Positions 8,828-17,047 of a stretch of DNA of 52,907 bases are shown one piece after another. The notes beneath the pieces are model-generated. The model did not search any database. It was not told the origin of the DNA and saw only the letters and a list, made by a program, of their open reading frames with translations. The stretch is from positions 1 through 52,907 of the forward strand of contig CALVXM010000006.1 in assembly GCA_944371305.1 (NCBI GenBank). Reading direction: 5' to 3'. Position 1 is the first letter of the stretch. Each line of letters starts with the position of its first letter. This DNA comes from an uncultured Bacilli bacterium (GTDB lineage Bacteria > Bacillota_I > Bacilli_A > RF39 > UBA660). A program made the position numbers and the translations under genes.

Positions 8828-9672
8828 TATTCATCACCTTCTTTATTAAATTTATAACATTCTTTTGACAAAATTAAATGAGATTTCAATTCATCTAACA
8901 AAACATTATCTACAAGTTTGTTTTCTATAGAAATTTTTTTACAAGGATTAGTAAAATATATTTTATTCAAACCTTCACCTAATTCATTCTCTTTATATAT
9001 CTTGTTTTTGTTAAACAAAATTGTTTGGGGCTTTTCTATATATGTATTGAAATATTCATTTATTTTAGAAATAATAAATTTTGGTTTTAAACTTTTTTCT
9101 TTATTGTGATATTCTTGAAGTTTATTTTTTATTTGTTTAATTTTGTTTTCTTTATCTTTTATACTATATTGTTCTTCATCAATAAAAATATCATTTTCAA
9201 TTTCTACCAATTCATTTTGTAAATATTCTTCATTTTCAAAATATAATTCATTTTCTAATAAGAAATTAATTGTTTTTAATAATTTTTTTAATTTATCATT
9301 TTTCCTTATAGTCCTTAAATTTTCTATCGCCAATTCACTTAACCCTAATTCTTTATTTATTGATATATTAACAGCATCTGAACTTTTAATTTTGCTTTTT
9401 CCTAATAAATAATCTACAGATACATTCATTTTTTCTGTCATTTTCATAATATTTTTAAGAGAAATATGTGCTTCAGCATTTATATAACTACTAATACAAG
9501 ACTCTTTTATATCACATAATTGTGCAAATTCTTTAGATGTTAAATGATTATCACATAAATACGTTCTTAATTTTACTGCAATTTCATAGCATAAATCATC
9601 TTTTGCTTTTGAACTTAACTTTTTTAATTCATTTTTATCTAACAAATCTTCTCTTAAATACTTTTTCGCCAC
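8827..9672 (-). CDS. XRE-family regulator with long C-terminal extension
   Basis: 281 aa. Residues ~30-95 form an XRE helix-turn-helix (LTSKEFAQLCDIKESCIS, YLLGKSKI). The remaining ~180 residues are a Lys/Glu-rich helical and coiled-coil region with no recognised domain. It is transcribed away from the replication genes across a 200 bp control region and overlaps the recombinase start, so it probably acts as the island's repressor or excision regulator. The extension could be a sensor region as in other element regulators. Confidence 0.75.
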   Translation of the reverse strand: MAKKYLREDLLDKNELKKLSSKAKDDLCYEIAVKLRTYLCDNHLTSKEFAQLCDIKESCISSYINAEAHISLKNIMKMTEKMNVSVDYLLGKSKIKSSDAVNISINKELGLSELAIENLRTIRKNDKLKKLLKTINFLLENELYFENEEYLQNELVEIENDIFIDEEQYSIKDKENKIKQIKNKLQEYHNKEKSLKPKFIISKINEYFNTYIEKPQTILFNKNKIYKENELGEGLNKIYFTNPCKKISIENKLVDNVLLDELKSHLILSKECYKFNKEGDE

Positions 9673-9697
9673 TTAATTCACTCCTTTTTTATTCGGT

Positions 9698-9830
9698 TTT
9701 ACGAATATTTTTTTATACAATTTCAGCATTATTCTTTTATACGATTAATGTTTTAACTTGTTTTTTATGTGTTACAATTTATTTGGAAAGAGAAATTATA
9801 ATTCGCTTTTCAGAATTATTGTACAATAAT
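9698..9830. promoter_or_regulatory. Divergent control region with operator candidates
   Basis: Between the leftward XRE gene and rightward replication genes. It holds two direct TACGA half-sites (9700-9704 and 9740-9744), a rightward TATAAT (9797-9802) with TTACAA 19 bases upstream, and a perfect 16-bp palindrome ATTATTGTACAATAAT at 9815-9830 just after that -10. The palindrome position is right for a repressor site. The TACGA sites recur in the second divergent region near 13.53 kb. Confidence 0.45.
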
Positions 9831-9874
9831 AAATTAAGATTTGCAAGAGAAAAAGAAAAAGAAAGGAAATTATT

Positions 9875-10021
9875 ATGAAAAATATTAAAGAATTAGAACA
9901 ATTAATTAAAGCAGAAAAACAATTATATTTTAAAAATTGGCGTAAAAAAAATAAAGACAAAATAAAAAATTACAATAAAAATTATTGGGAAAAACGTGTT
10001 AAAAATAAAATAAAAAGTTAG
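9875..10021 (+). CDS. Small basic protein of the island
   Basis: 48 aa, very Lys/Asn-rich (KNWRKKNKDKIKNYNKNYW), with a GAAAGGAAAT ribosome site. It is the first rightward frame after the control region. Its high charge suggests nucleic-acid binding, but no family is recognised. The composition could also arise from AT bias, though start, site and position favour a real gene. Confidence 0.5.
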   Translation: MKNIKELEQLIKAEKQLYFKNWRKKNKDKIKNYNKNYWEKRVKNKIKS

Positions 10022-10037
10022 AAAGGATTATTAATGT

Positions 10038-10178
10038 ATGTCAATAACTGAAGAACAGATAATGTTAATAAGTTCTAGCATAATCATTTCTGATGTTATT
10101 GACTATATTAATAAGCATCAAGAAGATTATGAAGAATTTATAAAAAAAATGGAAGAAGGAAATGATGTTTATGAATAA
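10038..10178 (+). CDS. Small acidic protein of the island
   Basis: 46 aa, with a short hydrophobic core (LISSSIIISDVIDYI) and an acidic tail (EDYEEFIKKMEEGNDVYE). GAAAGGATT lies upstream; its end overlaps the start of the primase gene, so the three rightward genes look like one operon. No known family is recognised. Confidence 0.5.
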   Translation: MSITEEQIMLISSSIIISDVIDYINKHQEDYEEFIKKMEEGNDVYE

Positions 10179-12477
10179 AATAAAGCTTCATATTGATGAA
10201 AGAAATTTTGAAAATAAACCTAAAGAAGAAATTGGCATTATAAAGCCACGATTGCAAAGTGAAAGAAATATAAAAGAAATAGAAATTAAAGATTTGCCAA
10301 ATATAATATGTTCTGGTTATACAATTAGTCCAGCAGTTATGAATGGTGGTTGTAAGAGTTGTAATTGGAAAGAACAACAATTGTTTATGGTTGATATAGA
10401 TAATAATGATATAAATATTCCATTATTAACAATTCAAAGAGCTTTAGATATATGCAAAGGAAACAATTTAAATCCTAGTTTTTATTATTATACCTTTTCA
10501 CATACAGAAGAAAAACCAAAATACAGAATATGTTTTATATTTGATGAAGTAATTGATGACTTAAATAAAAGAAAAATAATAATGGAAACTTTAGTTGAAT
10601 TATTTCCGCAAAGTGATAAATCAGCAAAAAATCCAGATAGAATTTTTTTTGGTACTAATAAACAATATCAAGAAATTAATTTCAATAATAGAATTAATTT
10701 TGATGACATAATCAAAAATTATGAAAAAATTAAGACTAATTATACTTCTAAATATGAAATTGATACAGAATTAGAAGAATTAAAAAAACAATTTGATTTT
10801 TTTGAATTTTTGAAACAAAGAAATGGTGAACCTATGTTTATTACTGAAAATTATGCTAAATTTTATAATTGTGAATTATGTGGGCATAAAGAAGATTTAG
10901 TTTATTATTTTAATACTAAAACATTTATGTGTTTCTCTGCATCATTAAATAAAGGGGGCTCTATAATTGATTATCTAATGATACTTTATAATTTTTCTGT
11001 TAAACAGGCTATAGAATATTTCAAATATAATTTATTAGGACTTAAAAAAAATGAATTATATAAATTCAATGAAGAAATTTTGGCAAATTTTAAAAAATTA
11101 AAAATTGAAAATAATATTTCACTTGATGAAAAAAGCTTTAGTAAATTATTTGCAGATACTTATAAAGATACTAATAAATTTAATGTTACAATTAACGAAT
11201 GGATGTATTATGATGGAAAAATTTGGATAGAAGATGCAAAATCTATGAACATTTCTTCAAAAGCAGAAGAATTCTATGATAATTTAAAAATATATGCTAA
11301 TTCAATAGAAAATGATGATATTAAAGAAAAGTTTCTAAAATATATATCAAAATTTGGACATTATAGTAATAGAGTAAATTTAATATGTGATAGCAAAAAC
11401 ATATATTATATATCACACAATGATTTAGATAATAATGATGATTTGTTTAATTGTCAAAATGGTACTTTAAATCTTAAAACATTAGAGTTTAAACAGCATA
11501 ATTCAAATGATATGATTACAAAAATTTCAAACGTTGTTTATAATCCTAGTGCTAAAGCAACAAGATTTACAGAATTTTTAGACGAAGTATTTGAAAACAA
11601 CAAAGAATTAATAGATTATATACAAAAAATTCTCGGCTATTCTCTAACAACAAATACTTTTTTGGAAGAATGTTATATTTTAATTGGCACTACCACAAGA
11701 AATGGTAAATCAACATTAGTTGAAACAATTGCATATATGTTAGGAAATAGTAAGGGTTATGCTATGAATATTATGCCAGAAAGTCTTGCTATAAAATTTA
11801 ATAAAGACTCTAGAATAGCATCTGGTGATATTGCAAGATTAAATAATTGTAGATTTGTAACGACTTCTGAACCACCTAAAAATATGCTAATTGATAATGC
11901 ATTATTAAAGAATATTACTGGAAGAGATAGAATAACTGCAAGACAATTACATCAAAAAGAAATAGAATTTTGTCCAAAGTTTAAAATATTTATTAATACA
12001 AATCACTTCCCTATAATATCAGATAATTCTGTTTTTGAAAGTAATAGAATTAAAGTTATTGAATTTAATAGGCATTTTTCTATTGATGAACAAGATGTAC
12101 ATTTAAAAGAAAAATTAAAAGAAGAAGCTGAAATTTCAGGAATATTTAATTGGTGCTTAGATGGATTAAAAAAATTTAATGAAAGTAACAATTATATTAT
12201 TCCACAATGTGTAATTGATGCTACTAATAAATATAAAAATAAAAGTGATAAAATAAATGAATATATAAATGAGTGTTTAGAAAAATCAAATATGCATCTT
12301 AAAGTAAAAGATGTATACGATGATTATATTAAGTGGTGTAATAATATGAATATAGCTTATGAAAAAAAGAGTGAATTTATAGAATATTTTAAAAAGAAAA
12401 ATCTGTATTCAAAAAGTGGCACAATCAATGGAAAAACAGAAAAAAACATTTTATGTAATTACTCATTCAAAAAATAA
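10165..12477 (+). CDS. Primase/helicase, P4 alpha-D5 type
   Basis: About 770 aa replication protein. The N-terminal ~190 residues resemble an archaeo-eukaryotic-type or RepA-like primase region (FMVDIDNND, RIFFGTNKQY). A zinc-finger-like stretch CELCGHKED then GGSIIDYLM follows near 240-270, then the D5_N/primase C region (~360-470) and an SF3 helicase with Walker A GTTTRNGKST near residue 510. Such proteins start replication of satellites, phages and small integrative elements. AGAAGGA lies four bases before the ATG at 10165; ATGs at 10162 and 10171 are close alternatives. It shows the island can probably replicate when excised. Confidence 0.85.
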   Translation: MFMNKIKLHIDERNFENKPKEEIGIIKPRLQSERNIKEIEIKDLPNIICSGYTISPAVMNGGCKSCNWKEQQLFMVDIDNNDINIPLLTIQRALDICKGNNLNPSFYYYTFSHTEEKPKYRICFIFDEVIDDLNKRKIIMETLVELFPQSDKSAKNPDRIFFGTNKQYQEINFNNRINFDDIIKNYEKIKTNYTSKYEIDTELEELKKQFDFFEFLKQRNGEPMFITENYAKFYNCELCGHKEDLVYYFNTKTFMCFSASLNKGGSIIDYLMILYNFSVKQAIEYFKYNLLGLKKNELYKFNEEILANFKKLKIENNISLDEKSFSKLFADTYKDTNKFNVTINEWMYYDGKIWIEDAKSMNISSKAEEFYDNLKIYANSIENDDIKEKFLKYISKFGHYSNRVNLICDSKNIYYISHNDLDNNDDLFNCQNGTLNLKTLEFKQHNSNDMITKISNVVYNPSAKATRFTEFLDEVFENNKELIDYIQKILGYSLTTNTFLEECYILIGTTTRNGKSTLVETIAYMLGNSKGYAMNIMPESLAIKFNKDSRIASGDIARLNNCRFVTTSEPPKNMLIDNALLKNITGRDRITARQLHQKEIEFCPKFKIFINTNHFPIISDNSVFESNRIKVIEFNRHFSIDEQDVHLKEKLKEEAEISGIFNWCLDGLKKFNESNNYIIPQCVIDATNKYKNKSDKINEYINECLEKSNMHLKVKDVYDDYIKWCNNMNIAYEKKSEFIEYFKKKNLYSKSGTINGKTEKNILCNYSFKK

Positions 12478-12690
12478 TTATGATGTGAATTTTGTGAAAA
12501 TATTATGTAAATATATATACAAATATAACATTTCATATTTATTAACATAATAAATTCATATTTTTCACATTTTTTATTCTTTTTTATTATATTAATATAT
12601 TAACTATTATTATATTAATATATTAATTATTATTGACATAGAAATAAAAAATTTGATAAAGGTTGGTATATAATTAATCTATATATATAA

Positions 12691-12722
12691 AGGAGTAGGT
12701 TTAAAACCCTACCCCCTTTTTT
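12691..12722. terminator. Bidirectional terminator between convergent island genes
   Basis: GGAGTAGG and CCTACCCC flank an AT loop. Rightward it ends in six T residues; leftward the RNA stem is complete with one G-U pair and runs into UUUAU. It serves the rightward transcript and the leftward lipoprotein genes. The rest of 12478-12690 is very AT-rich with no convincing gene; a TTGACA at 12633-12638 could start a short RNA ending here. Confidence 0.7.
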
Positions 12723-12725
12723 ATA

Positions 12726-13265
12726 TTAAAATAATAGTTCATAATTTATATTATTTTCAGAAAAAAACGTTAATATTTCATTTTTCAAATCTACAATAGA
12801 AGTATCGTTACAAGTACCAAATAATACAGATGTGCAAGTACCAGTGCCAGAATTAAAATCATATGTATAATTCCATATGTCTTCTTGTTTTCTACTATCT
12901 TCTTCAAAAAAAACAGTTGTCCCACTACCAATATTAGTTCTAAAACTATATTCAATATTAACTGACATATCAAGAGCATCAAAAGATGAAATTTTGCTAT
13001 AAGTTAGAGAATTAATATCAAAATAAAAATGTAACATATTCAATGGTGTTCCATCTTCCTTATATGTATCTACTTTTTTATAAACAAATGAATTCTCACT
13101 TGTTTCAACATAATTGTTATTTAACAAAGCATCTTTCAATTTTTGAATTTCTTGTGCTTTCAATTCTTCTTTACTAGGTTCAGTTTGTTCTAATTGTTTT
13201 GTTCCACAACCACTTAAATTTATTATACAAAACATTGCAAATATTATACAAATTATTTTTTTCAT
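12726..13265 (-). CDS. Island lipoprotein, unknown function
   Basis: 179 aa. Signal peptide with lipobox LSGC (Cys ~20), then a charged linker (EPSKEELKAQEIQKLKDAL) and a beta-rich domain with a CTSVLFGTC pair. It should sit on the outer face of the membrane. It follows a second lipoprotein gene with six bases between, so they are co-transcribed. Surface lipoproteins on mobile elements sometimes block superinfection or conjugation; that role here is only a guess. Confidence 0.75.
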   Translation of the reverse strand: MKKIICIIFAMFCIINLSGCGTKQLEQTEPSKEELKAQEIQKLKDALLNNNYVETSENSFVYKKVDTYKEDGTPLNMLHFYFDINSLTYSKISSFDALDMSVNIEYSFRTNIGSGTTVFFEEDSRKQEDIWNYTYDFNSGTGTCTSVLFGTCNDTSIVDLKNEILTFFSENNINYELLF

Positions 13266-13271
13266 TTCTTT

Positions 13272-13481
13272 TCACTTCCATTCTATACATTCTTGTGTTG
13301 TTGTTTGTTTTTCTTGAAACATTTTACAATATTTATATTGTTCTGGATTTTTTCCAGCATCTATAGTAGAACAATCTTTTCCACCTGTAGTAGTAGTTTT
13401 CCACTTCACACATTCTTTTTCATCGCAACCAGTAAGTATTAAACATATTAAGGCAATAGAACAAAAAATAACTTTTTTCAT
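13272..13481 (-). CDS. Small Cys-rich lipoprotein of the island
   Basis: 69 aa with signal peptide and lipobox LTGC (Cys ~19). The mature part is only 50 residues and has an internal echo, ECVKWKTTTT near the start and TTTQECIEWK at the end, plus further Cys residues likely to form disulfides. GGAGTG precedes the ATG. It is the first gene of the leftward lipoprotein pair, facing the tandem-HTH gene across a shared control region. Confidence 0.7.
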   Translation of the reverse strand: MKKVIFCSIALICLILTGCDEKECVKWKTTTTGGKDCSTIDAGKNPEQYKYCKMFQEKQTTTQECIEWK

Positions 13482-13522
13482 AAAAGCTTCACTCCTTTGT
13501 CATTATTATATCACATTTTTTG

Positions 13523-13545
13523 TCGTATGTAATAGCATTGTACGA
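13523..13545. promoter_or_regulatory. Candidate operator, inverted TCGTA...TACGA
   Basis: TCGTA (13523-13527) and TACGA (13541-13545) form an inverted pair with a 13-base gap, between the lipoprotein genes and the rightward HTH gene. The same half-site occurs twice in the control region near 9.7 kb, suggesting a shared regulator within the island. Confidence 0.4.
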
Positions 13546-13588
13546 TATTTTTATCATTTATAGTTAAAATTTTTATAGGTGATAGTAT

Positions 13589-14023
13589 ATGGAATTAAAA
13601 AGACTAAAAGATATACGAGAAGAAAATGACTTAACTCAAACAAAAATAGCAAATATTCTAAATATTAAAAGAAGTGCCTATTCACTTTGGGAATTGGGAA
13701 TTAATACTATTCCTATAAAATATTTAAATATGTTTTGCAATTATTTTAAAGTAAGTATGGACTATGTATTAGGATTAACCAATATTAAAAATTATAATAT
13801 AATTAATAATGAAATAGATTTAAATATTTTGGCATCAAGACTTAAAGAAATAAGATTAAAAGAAGAAAAAACTCAAATTGAAATAGCAAAATTATTGAAT
13901 ACTACTCATTCTACTTGGAGTGCCTACGAAAATGGTAAAGTTATTATACCAACTATATTTATTTTTACATTTGCAAAAGAATATAAATGCTCTGTTGATT
14001 GGCTATGCGGAAAAATAAAATAA
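13589..14023 (+). CDS. Tandem XRE helix-turn-helix regulator
   Basis: 144 aa made almost wholly of two XRE domains: LKDIREENDLTQTKIANIL at ~5-65 and LKEIRLKEEKTQIEIAKLL at ~85-144. Both end with the typical SMDYVLGL and SVDWLCGK helices. Two DNA-binding domains in one chain could bind paired half-sites as a monomer. AGGTGATAGTAT precedes the ATG. It is the last gene before the ssrA end of the island and probably controls the lipoprotein genes and itself. Confidence 0.85.
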   Translation: MELKRLKDIREENDLTQTKIANILNIKRSAYSLWELGINTIPIKYLNMFCNYFKVSMDYVLGLTNIKNYNIINNEIDLNILASRLKEIRLKEEKTQIEIAKLLNTTHSTWSAYENGKVIIPTIFIFTFAKEYKCSVDWLCGKIK

Positions 14024-14025
14024 CA

Positions 14026-14052
14026 AAAAAAGCTTACTTAAAAGCTTTTTTA
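14026..14052. terminator. Bidirectional terminator between HTH gene and tmRNA
   Basis: AAAAAAAGCTT and AAGCTTTTTTA form a stem just after the rightward HTH stop. Its symmetrical A and T tracts let it end both that transcript and the leftward tmRNA transcript. Confidence 0.75.
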
Positions 14053-14115
14053 TTTTATATCAATTAACACTGCAAATCCACCTGCAAAATAATAAAAGGT
14101 GCGTGTAATTTTCAT

Positions 14116-14125
14116 TTGGTGGAGC
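14116..14125. other. Candidate attachment site core, tmRNA end
   Basis: TTGGTGGAGC, covering the 3'-terminal GCTCCACCA of tmRNA. The insertion keeps the full tmRNA end intact, as expected for an element that rebuilds its target. Confidence 0.55.
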
Positions 14126-14460
14126 CGAGGGGAATCGCACCCCTGTCCGAAAATACCAAGATTAAAGTTCTACAAGTTTAGATAATTTGTTAATGTCCTA
14201 AATAATAATAAATTATCAAAATGTTATTTAGTAATTTCTATAAAATTCGTCAATAATCCTAGAAAATAGATTATTAATATAACTCACTAATCGAGCCTCT
14301 TTTACTTCCCGTGAGTAAAGAAATAAAGAAGCAGCCTTCTAAATTATTAAGCGAAAGCTAATTGATTTCTGTTTCCAGTTATTTTTAATTTGGATTATGA
14401 CATCATACCTTGACGACTTGCCCTTTAAAAATGTTATTCCCGTCGAAACTAAACGGCCCC
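14117..14460 (-). ncRNA. ssrA: Transfer-messenger RNA
   Basis: 344 nt. The 5' end GGGGCCGTTTAGTTTCGACGGG and the 3' end GGTGCGATTCCCCTCGGCTCCACCA give the tRNA-Ala-like fold. The reading frame ends ...GNRNQLAFA then UAA UAA (stops at 14344-14349), so stalled proteins get a tag ending LAFA, close to the AFA endings of mollicute tags rather than the ALAA of many Firmicutes. The resume codon cannot be fixed by eye. The partner smpB is next upstream. Its 3' end is the likely integration target of the island. Confidence 0.96.
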
Positions 14461-14471
14461 ATGCGGTATAT

Positions 14472-14500
14472 ATAATACCACAGTTTTAACTTTTTGTAAA
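14472..14500 (-). promoter_or_regulatory. Promoter of ssrA
   Basis: Minus strand TTTACA (14495-14500), 17 bases and TATTAT (14472-14477), 12 bases before the mature tmRNA 5' end. The gene can therefore be transcribed apart from smpB. Confidence 0.7.
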
Positions 14501-14503
14501 TAT

Positions 14504-14941
14504 CTAATAATTTTTTAAATCTTTAGCCATTTGTCTTTCAATATCTTTTTTCTTAATTGATTCTCTTTTATCAAAAACTTTTTTACCTTTAGCTAAACCT
14601 ATTAAGATTTTAGCTCTATTATCTTTGAAGTATAATTTGATTGGAACCAAAGTGAATCCTTCAATTTCTAGCTTGTCTTTTAATTTTAAAATTTCTTTTT
14701 TATGCATCAGCAGTTTTCTAGTTCTAGTTTCTTCATGATTAAATCTATTTCCTTGTTCATAATGACTAATATGCATATTAAGCAAATAAACTTCGTTATT
14801 TTTGATAATAGCATAACTATCTTTCAAATTAGCTTTACCTAACCTAATAGATTTAATCTCTGTTCCTGTTAAAACAATACCAGATTCAAATGTTTCAACT
14901 ATTTCATAATCAAAATTAGCTTTCTTGTTTTGAATCTCCAT
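14504..14941 (-). CDS. smpB: SsrA-binding protein SmpB
   Basis: 145 aa, the usual SmpB size. It brings tmRNA to stalled ribosomes. Visible family motifs: GIVLTGTEIKSIR, SYAIIKNNEVYLLNMHIS, RTRKLLMHKKEI, and the basic C-terminal tail GKKVFDKRESIKKKD. The ATG at 14941 is chosen because GAGGTGG is six bases upstream and the family begins here; a longer frame to 14992 adds non-homologous residues inside rnr. Its start lies within the end of rnr (26-base overlap). Confidence 0.96.
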   Translation of the reverse strand: MEIQNKKANFDYEIVETFESGIVLTGTEIKSIRLGKANLKDSYAIIKNNEVYLLNMHISHYEQGNRFNHEETRTRKLLMHKKEILKLKDKLEIEGFTLVPIKLYFKDNRAKILIGLAKGKKVFDKRESIKKKDIERQMAKDLKNY

Positions 14942-17033
14942 CTTTAACCACCTCGAAGTCAATTGTTCTCTTTTCTTTATCAGCAGCAACAACTTTTACT
15001 CTAACATTATCACCTAAGCGATATCCTCGTTTATCTTTATTACCTCTTATTGTAAATGTTGTCTCGTCATAAGTATAATAATCTCCTTTTAAACTGTCTA
15101 GTCTAACTAATCCTTCGATTAAATTAGGTAGTTCGACAAACATACCAAAATTCATAACAGAACTAATGATACCATCAAATTCCTCACCGATATGATCCAT
15201 CATATATTCAGCTTTTTTCATATCATCAACTGCTCTTTCACATTCGATACTTCTTCTTTCCATATTAGAGGTGTGCTCAGCCACAAAAGGTAATTCTCTT
15301 TCATAATAACTAATTGTTTCCCTGTTGATGTTATTATCAAATAAATAGGTGTGTAATAAACGGTGAACAGTAGTATCAGGATATCTTCTAATTGGTGAAG
15401 TAAAATGAGTATAACACTTACTAGCTATTCCAAAATGTCCGATATTATTAGTATCATATATAGCTTTTTGCATGCTTCTTAACAATAGTGCTGATAATAA
15501 ATGAAATTCTTTCTTATCTTTTAGTTGAGCTAAAATATTTTGCATCGTTTTAGGAGTTAATTTTTTAATATCTTCTTTAACCTTATAACCTAAAATATTT
15601 AAAAATCTCATAAAATTATTAATTTTTTCTTCATTGGGTTCACCATGAATACGATAAATAAAAGGAAGTTCCATATAATAGATATGAGTAGCTACTGTTT
15701 CATTAGCTGCTATCATAAAATCTTCAATTAATTTTTCACCAGTTCCTCTATTTCTTAATGTGACATCAATTGCTTTACCTTTATCATCGACAATAATTTT
15801 TGACTCATCGATATCAAAATCAATATATCCTCTATTTTCTTTGTTTTTACGTAAAATTTGAGCTAATTCAGCCATCATTTTTAATTTATCAACATACTCT
15901 TCATATCCCTCTGGAATAACATCATCTTCTAAAATTTGATTAACTTTTTTATAAGTCATTTGAATTTTTGATTTAATAATTGTCTTTAATATGTCGTAAT
16001 TAACAACATTACCATTTTGATCGATTTCCATAATGCATGATAAAGTTAAACGATCAACATTAGGATTTAAAGAACAAATACCATTGGATAATTTATGAGG
16101 TAACATAGGAATTACGCGATCGGCTAAATAGACACTAGTACCACGATCAAATGCTTCACTATCCAAAGCTGTATTAGGTCTTACATAATAACTAACATCT
16201 GCTATATGAACACCTAATTTATAATGATCATTTATTTTTTCAATTGATATAGCATCATCGATATCTTTAGTATCATCACCATCGATAGTAAAGATAACTT
16301 CATCCCTTAAATCGGTACGATTGATTAAATCTTTTTCTAAAACTTCATCAGGAATATCTTCTAATTCTTTCATGACATTCTCGCTAAAGGTATCCGGGAT
16401 TCCCATTTCGTTAGTAATTGATAATATATCGACTCCCGGATCATTTTTATGTCCTAAAATTTTAATCACTTCACCTTTGTAATTGTTATCTTTTAACTTA
16501 TTTGTAATTTTTACTAATACTTTATGACCTTCCATTGCACCTAAAGTTTTTTTCTTATCTATCTCAACATTTAATTTAACTCGGTCATCATCCAATTTAA
16601 GATAAGGTATATTTTTTTTATAGTATATTTCCCCAACCATTTGCCTAAATTTACGATCAACAATTTTTAAAATTCTACCTTCCAAATCAATACCCTTAGG
16701 AGAAGTTATTTCGACAATGACTTTATCACCATGAATAGCACCATTCATATTAGTTGGCGGAATAAAAACATCAGCATCACCTTCAATATCAACAAATCCA
16801 TAACCTTTTTTATTAGCAATCATCGTTCCTAGTTTTAAATGACTATTAGTAAATAATAAATAATTATCTTTTTTAGTACGATATATTTTTAAACTATCTT
16901 CCATAGCGTTTAAAGTTTTTAGTAATTCTTTTAACTCATCAACAGTTTTAAAACCCAAACTATCATTAATTTCTGTTACTGACAAAGCTTTATCAGTATT
17001 TTTTAACAAATCTATTATCCTATCTTCTAGCAT
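14916..17033 (-). CDS. rnr: Ribonuclease R
   Basis: 705 aa processive 3'-5' exoribonuclease that degrades structured RNA and the faulty mRNAs released by trans-translation. An N-terminal winged helix (~1-65), cold-shock domains (~70-215), an RNB catalytic domain with GDDTKDIDDAISIEK (metal-binding Asp residues), and a C-terminal S1 domain (~620-700) are all present. The order rnr-smpB-ssrA places the whole tmRNA quality-control path together, as in many Firmicutes. Confidence 0.96.
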   Translation of the reverse strand: MLEDRIIDLLKNTDKALSVTEINDSLGFKTVDELKELLKTLNAMEDSLKIYRTKKDNYLLFTNSHLKLGTMIANKKGYGFVDIEGDADVFIPPTNMNGAIHGDKVIVEITSPKGIDLEGRILKIVDRKFRQMVGEIYYKKNIPYLKLDDDRVKLNVEIDKKKTLGAMEGHKVLVKITNKLKDNNYKGEVIKILGHKNDPGVDILSITNEMGIPDTFSENVMKELEDIPDEVLEKDLINRTDLRDEVIFTIDGDDTKDIDDAISIEKINDHYKLGVHIADVSYYVRPNTALDSEAFDRGTSVYLADRVIPMLPHKLSNGICSLNPNVDRLTLSCIMEIDQNGNVVNYDILKTIIKSKIQMTYKKVNQILEDDVIPEGYEEYVDKLKMMAELAQILRKNKENRGYIDFDIDESKIIVDDKGKAIDVTLRNRGTGEKLIEDFMIAANETVATHIYYMELPFIYRIHGEPNEEKINNFMRFLNILGYKVKEDIKKLTPKTMQNILAQLKDKKEFHLLSALLLRSMQKAIYDTNNIGHFGIASKCYTHFTSPIRRYPDTTVHRLLHTYLFDNNINRETISYYERELPFVAEHTSNMERRSIECERAVDDMKKAEYMMDHIGEEFDGIISSVMNFGMFVELPNLIEGLVRLDSLKGDYYTYDETTFTIRGNKDKRGYRLGDNVRVKVVAADKEKRTIDFEVVKDGDSKQES

Positions 17034-17047
17034 AATCCACCTCCATA

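Larger units (their letters stand above)
7349..14125. mobile_element. 6.8 kb integrative island in the ssrA 3' end (satellite-like)
   Basis: Bounded by two copies of TTGGTGGAGC, one being the tmRNA 3' terminus (GCTCCACCA on the minus strand) and one inside the last codons of the serine recombinase. Contents: recombinase, XRE regulator, two tiny ORFs, P4-type primase/helicase, two lipoproteins and a tandem-HTH regulator. No capsid, terminase, lysis or relaxase genes are seen. It therefore looks like a phage satellite or a small self-replicating integrative element. The ssrA 3' end is a well known integration target, mostly for tyrosine integrases. Confidence 0.65.

Noticed and set aside
9537-9878. 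113-codon plus-strand frame over the XRE gene
   Set aside because: Mostly antisense to the regulator, low-complexity, and it spans the control region.
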